The position numbers and the translations under genes were made by a program. A model generated the notes under the pieces. That model worked only from the letters and a program-made list of their open reading frames with translations, did not search any database and was not told where the DNA came from. Of a DNA stretch of 33,273 nt, positions 32,142 through 33,273 are shown one piece after another. Every line of letters starts with the position of its first letter. Position 1 is the first letter of the stretch. This DNA is from Puniceicoccales bacterium (GTDB lineage Bacteria > Verrucomicrobiota > Verrucomicrobiia > Opitutales > LL51): the NCBI GenBank assembly GCA_031284265.1, contig JAITAG010000038.1, positions 1 through 33,273 on the forward strand, read 5' to 3'.

Positions 32142-32500
32142 CCAGAGAGCTCTGCCCTCTGGACTCCCGCAAGGAGTCACGGACTCCTTGACCTCTTTTA
32201 ACGGCCAAACCATGCGAAATTTTCGCATAGTTCGGCCGTAGAAGGTAAACCCCGCCTGGCGCAAAGCGCCGGGCGGGAGTTTATTTCTTAATTCCTCTGG
32301 CCGAGCCGATGTGTAACACACATCGGCTCGGCCCAAAAATAGTCTTAATTAAAAAAGTCTGCCTCGCCGCGGGCAGGGCCTTTAGGGTCCCTTCGGGCTT
32401 TCCATCTGGCGATGCCAGATGGAAAGCCCGTAATCTCGGTCCAGGGGGTGGGCCCCTGGCGGGGACTCCTAATGGCGATGAACCCTTAGGGGGTATTGCT
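32142..32500 (-). repeat. GC-rich composite palindromic element, copy I (reverse orientation)
   Basis: This reverse-oriented copy lies between the pseudouridine-synthase-like gene and the last pseudopilin gene. It combines GGAGTC/GACTCC (otherwise paired with the second-type arm) with the first-type arm CGGCCAAACCATGCGAAA and its partner (32211-32229 centre), so it is a mosaic. It also has hairpins not seen elsewhere: CGGGCGGG with its CCCGCCTGGCG partner, GGCCGAGCCGATGTGT/ACACATCGGCTCGGCC (16 bp perfect, about 32300-32335) and GGGCTTTCCATCTGGC/GCCAGATGGAAAGCCC (16 bp perfect, 32396-32429). No gene is credible inside. Confidence 0.85.
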
Positions 32501-32520
32501 GGACTTTTTTTCTTATCAAT

Positions 32521-33273
32521 CTATCCTTCTCCATAACCCCATGTAATCAGGTTGGAATTTTCTCCTTTATATATATTTCGGTGGCCGCAGGTAATTTCGG
32601 AGTTATGCGGAACGGCATAGCGGATATCGTTTGTATAGCCCGATTGATCCCACTTTAAAAATTTCGCCGGTCTACTACCGTCAAACCAGGTAACATGCCC
32701 GTCGCAATAGACCACGTAACCGCCCTTACTGCCATAGAGTCCCGCTTTTTCGTCCCAGGTACCGTCAATACAAAGGCCACGGGTAAAGGCCAACGGCGTC
32801 GTATCCAGTGGAACATTCGAAATCGGTCCATGGGCAATGAAGCAATAACTAATAAGAGACCACCCCGAAAACAAAGCATTGTCAACATTACTCAATATGC
32901 CATCGGTCCATTTAATTTTCCCTGAGCTGCTATCGAGCTCACAGATTGTTTCCTTTAAAATTTTTGGGGCATATTTATCGCCCGGAGAAATCCAAACGTA
33001 GGGATCATTGAGAACCATATCCGAAATGTTACTCTTATCATATCCAGCTAACTGCTGCATAATTTCCGAGATAAAAAAATCTCCTCCATCTCCTTCACCA
33101 ATAGTCCAGCCGCGGTTGATGACGCATTCCTTCCAGGCTTCGGCAATTTTTTTGAGATTGGAGACGTCTTTTACTTTCTGCGCGCTTAACTTTATGGCAC
33201 TCATCGCCGGTAACAGTATGGCCAGTAAAATACCGATGATGGAAATAGTGAAAACAATTTCAACTAGAGTGAA
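32521..33273 (-). CDS. Pseudopilin with H-X9-DG-type domain, 5' end beyond the window
   Basis: The frame is open to the window edge, so the gene is 5'-partial. The first visible codons read FTLVEIVFTISIIGILLAILLPAM, a prepilin helix with Glu at mature position 5, so only the leader and cleavage-site Gly are missing. The later ATG at 33204 lies after this helix and is not the start. The soluble part of about 225 residues includes GGYVVYCDGHVTWFDG, which matches the DGHV/H-X9-DG motif of prepilin-like proteins abundant in Planctomycetes and Verrucomicrobia. It ends NSNLITWGYGEG. Function is unknown: either a GspG-like pseudopilin or one of the expanded surface-filament families. It is about 2 kb from gspE but on the opposite strand. 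Confidence 0.8.
   Translation of the reverse strand, partial: FTLVEIVFTISIIGILLAILLPAMSAIKLSAQKVKDVSNLKKIAEAWKECVINRGWTIGEGDGGDFFISEIMQQLAGYDKSNISDMVLNDPYVWISPGDKYAPKILKETICELDSSSGKIKWTDGILSNVDNALFSGWSLISYCFIAHGPISNVPLDTTPLAFTRGLCIDGTWDEKAGLYGSKGGYVVYCDGHVTWFDGSRPAKFLKWDQSGYTNDIRYAVPHNSEITCGHRNIYKGENSNLITWGYGEG

Overview
The window looks like the chromosome of a Gram-negative bacterium of the PVC group, most likely Verrucomicrobiota (Opitutae-like). This placement rests on protein style and gene content read by eye, not on a search. Gram-negative markers are a LolD-type ATPase, a stand-alone heptose-phosphate kinase for LPS and a type II secretion (T2SS)/type IV pilus-like gene block. Protein genes are fairly AT-rich, whereas many intergenic gaps are filled by strikingly GC-rich palindromic DNA.

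Layout. 1-1505: tRNA-Gln followed after 6 nt by lolD, then tRNA-Leu on the other strand. 1755-4666: an SPFH/band-7 membrane protein, a gap with a perfect 73-bp direct repeat, then infA-mnmE on the minus strand. 5070-8111: dxs (minus) and an exported ankyrin-like protein with NPNNG tandem repeats (plus). 8471-13024, all minus: an unknown helical protein gene, pyrH and frr in one run, preceded by a large phosphohexomutase gene. 13483-17100: two prepilin-like genes, heptose kinase hldA, and a convergent Na+/Ca2+ exchanger-like gene whose 3' end overlaps hldA. 17552-22694, minus: a compact run atpB-atpE-atpF-atpH-rodA-rng carrying F0 plus delta only; the genes for the remaining F1 subunits (alpha, gamma, beta, epsilon) do not follow. 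22887-30598, plus: a secretion/pilus operon in the order gspK-like, gspL (PilM/N-like), gspM (PilO-like), secretin gspD, a small exported protein (possible GspC/PilP role) and ATPase gspE. 30936-33273, minus: ispF, a divergent RluA-like pseudouridine synthase, and a pseudopilin whose 5' end runs off the window.

The most unusual content is extragenic. (1) Nine copies (eight long, one fragment) of a modular GC-rich element made of chained hairpins lie between genes, in both orientations. Some have inverted termini, and the stems show compensatory changes and arm swapping between copies. Several supply stop codons or C-terminal codons to flanking genes. (2) A separate repeat of about 60-73 bp shares the core GGGTGGGAGC...CATGT and occurs four times. 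(3) Several genes have a -10-like box only 8-14 nt before the start codon, and lolD starts 6 nt after a tRNA, suggesting very short leaders are common here.

All functions are inferred from motifs visible in the sequence; no database search was possible.
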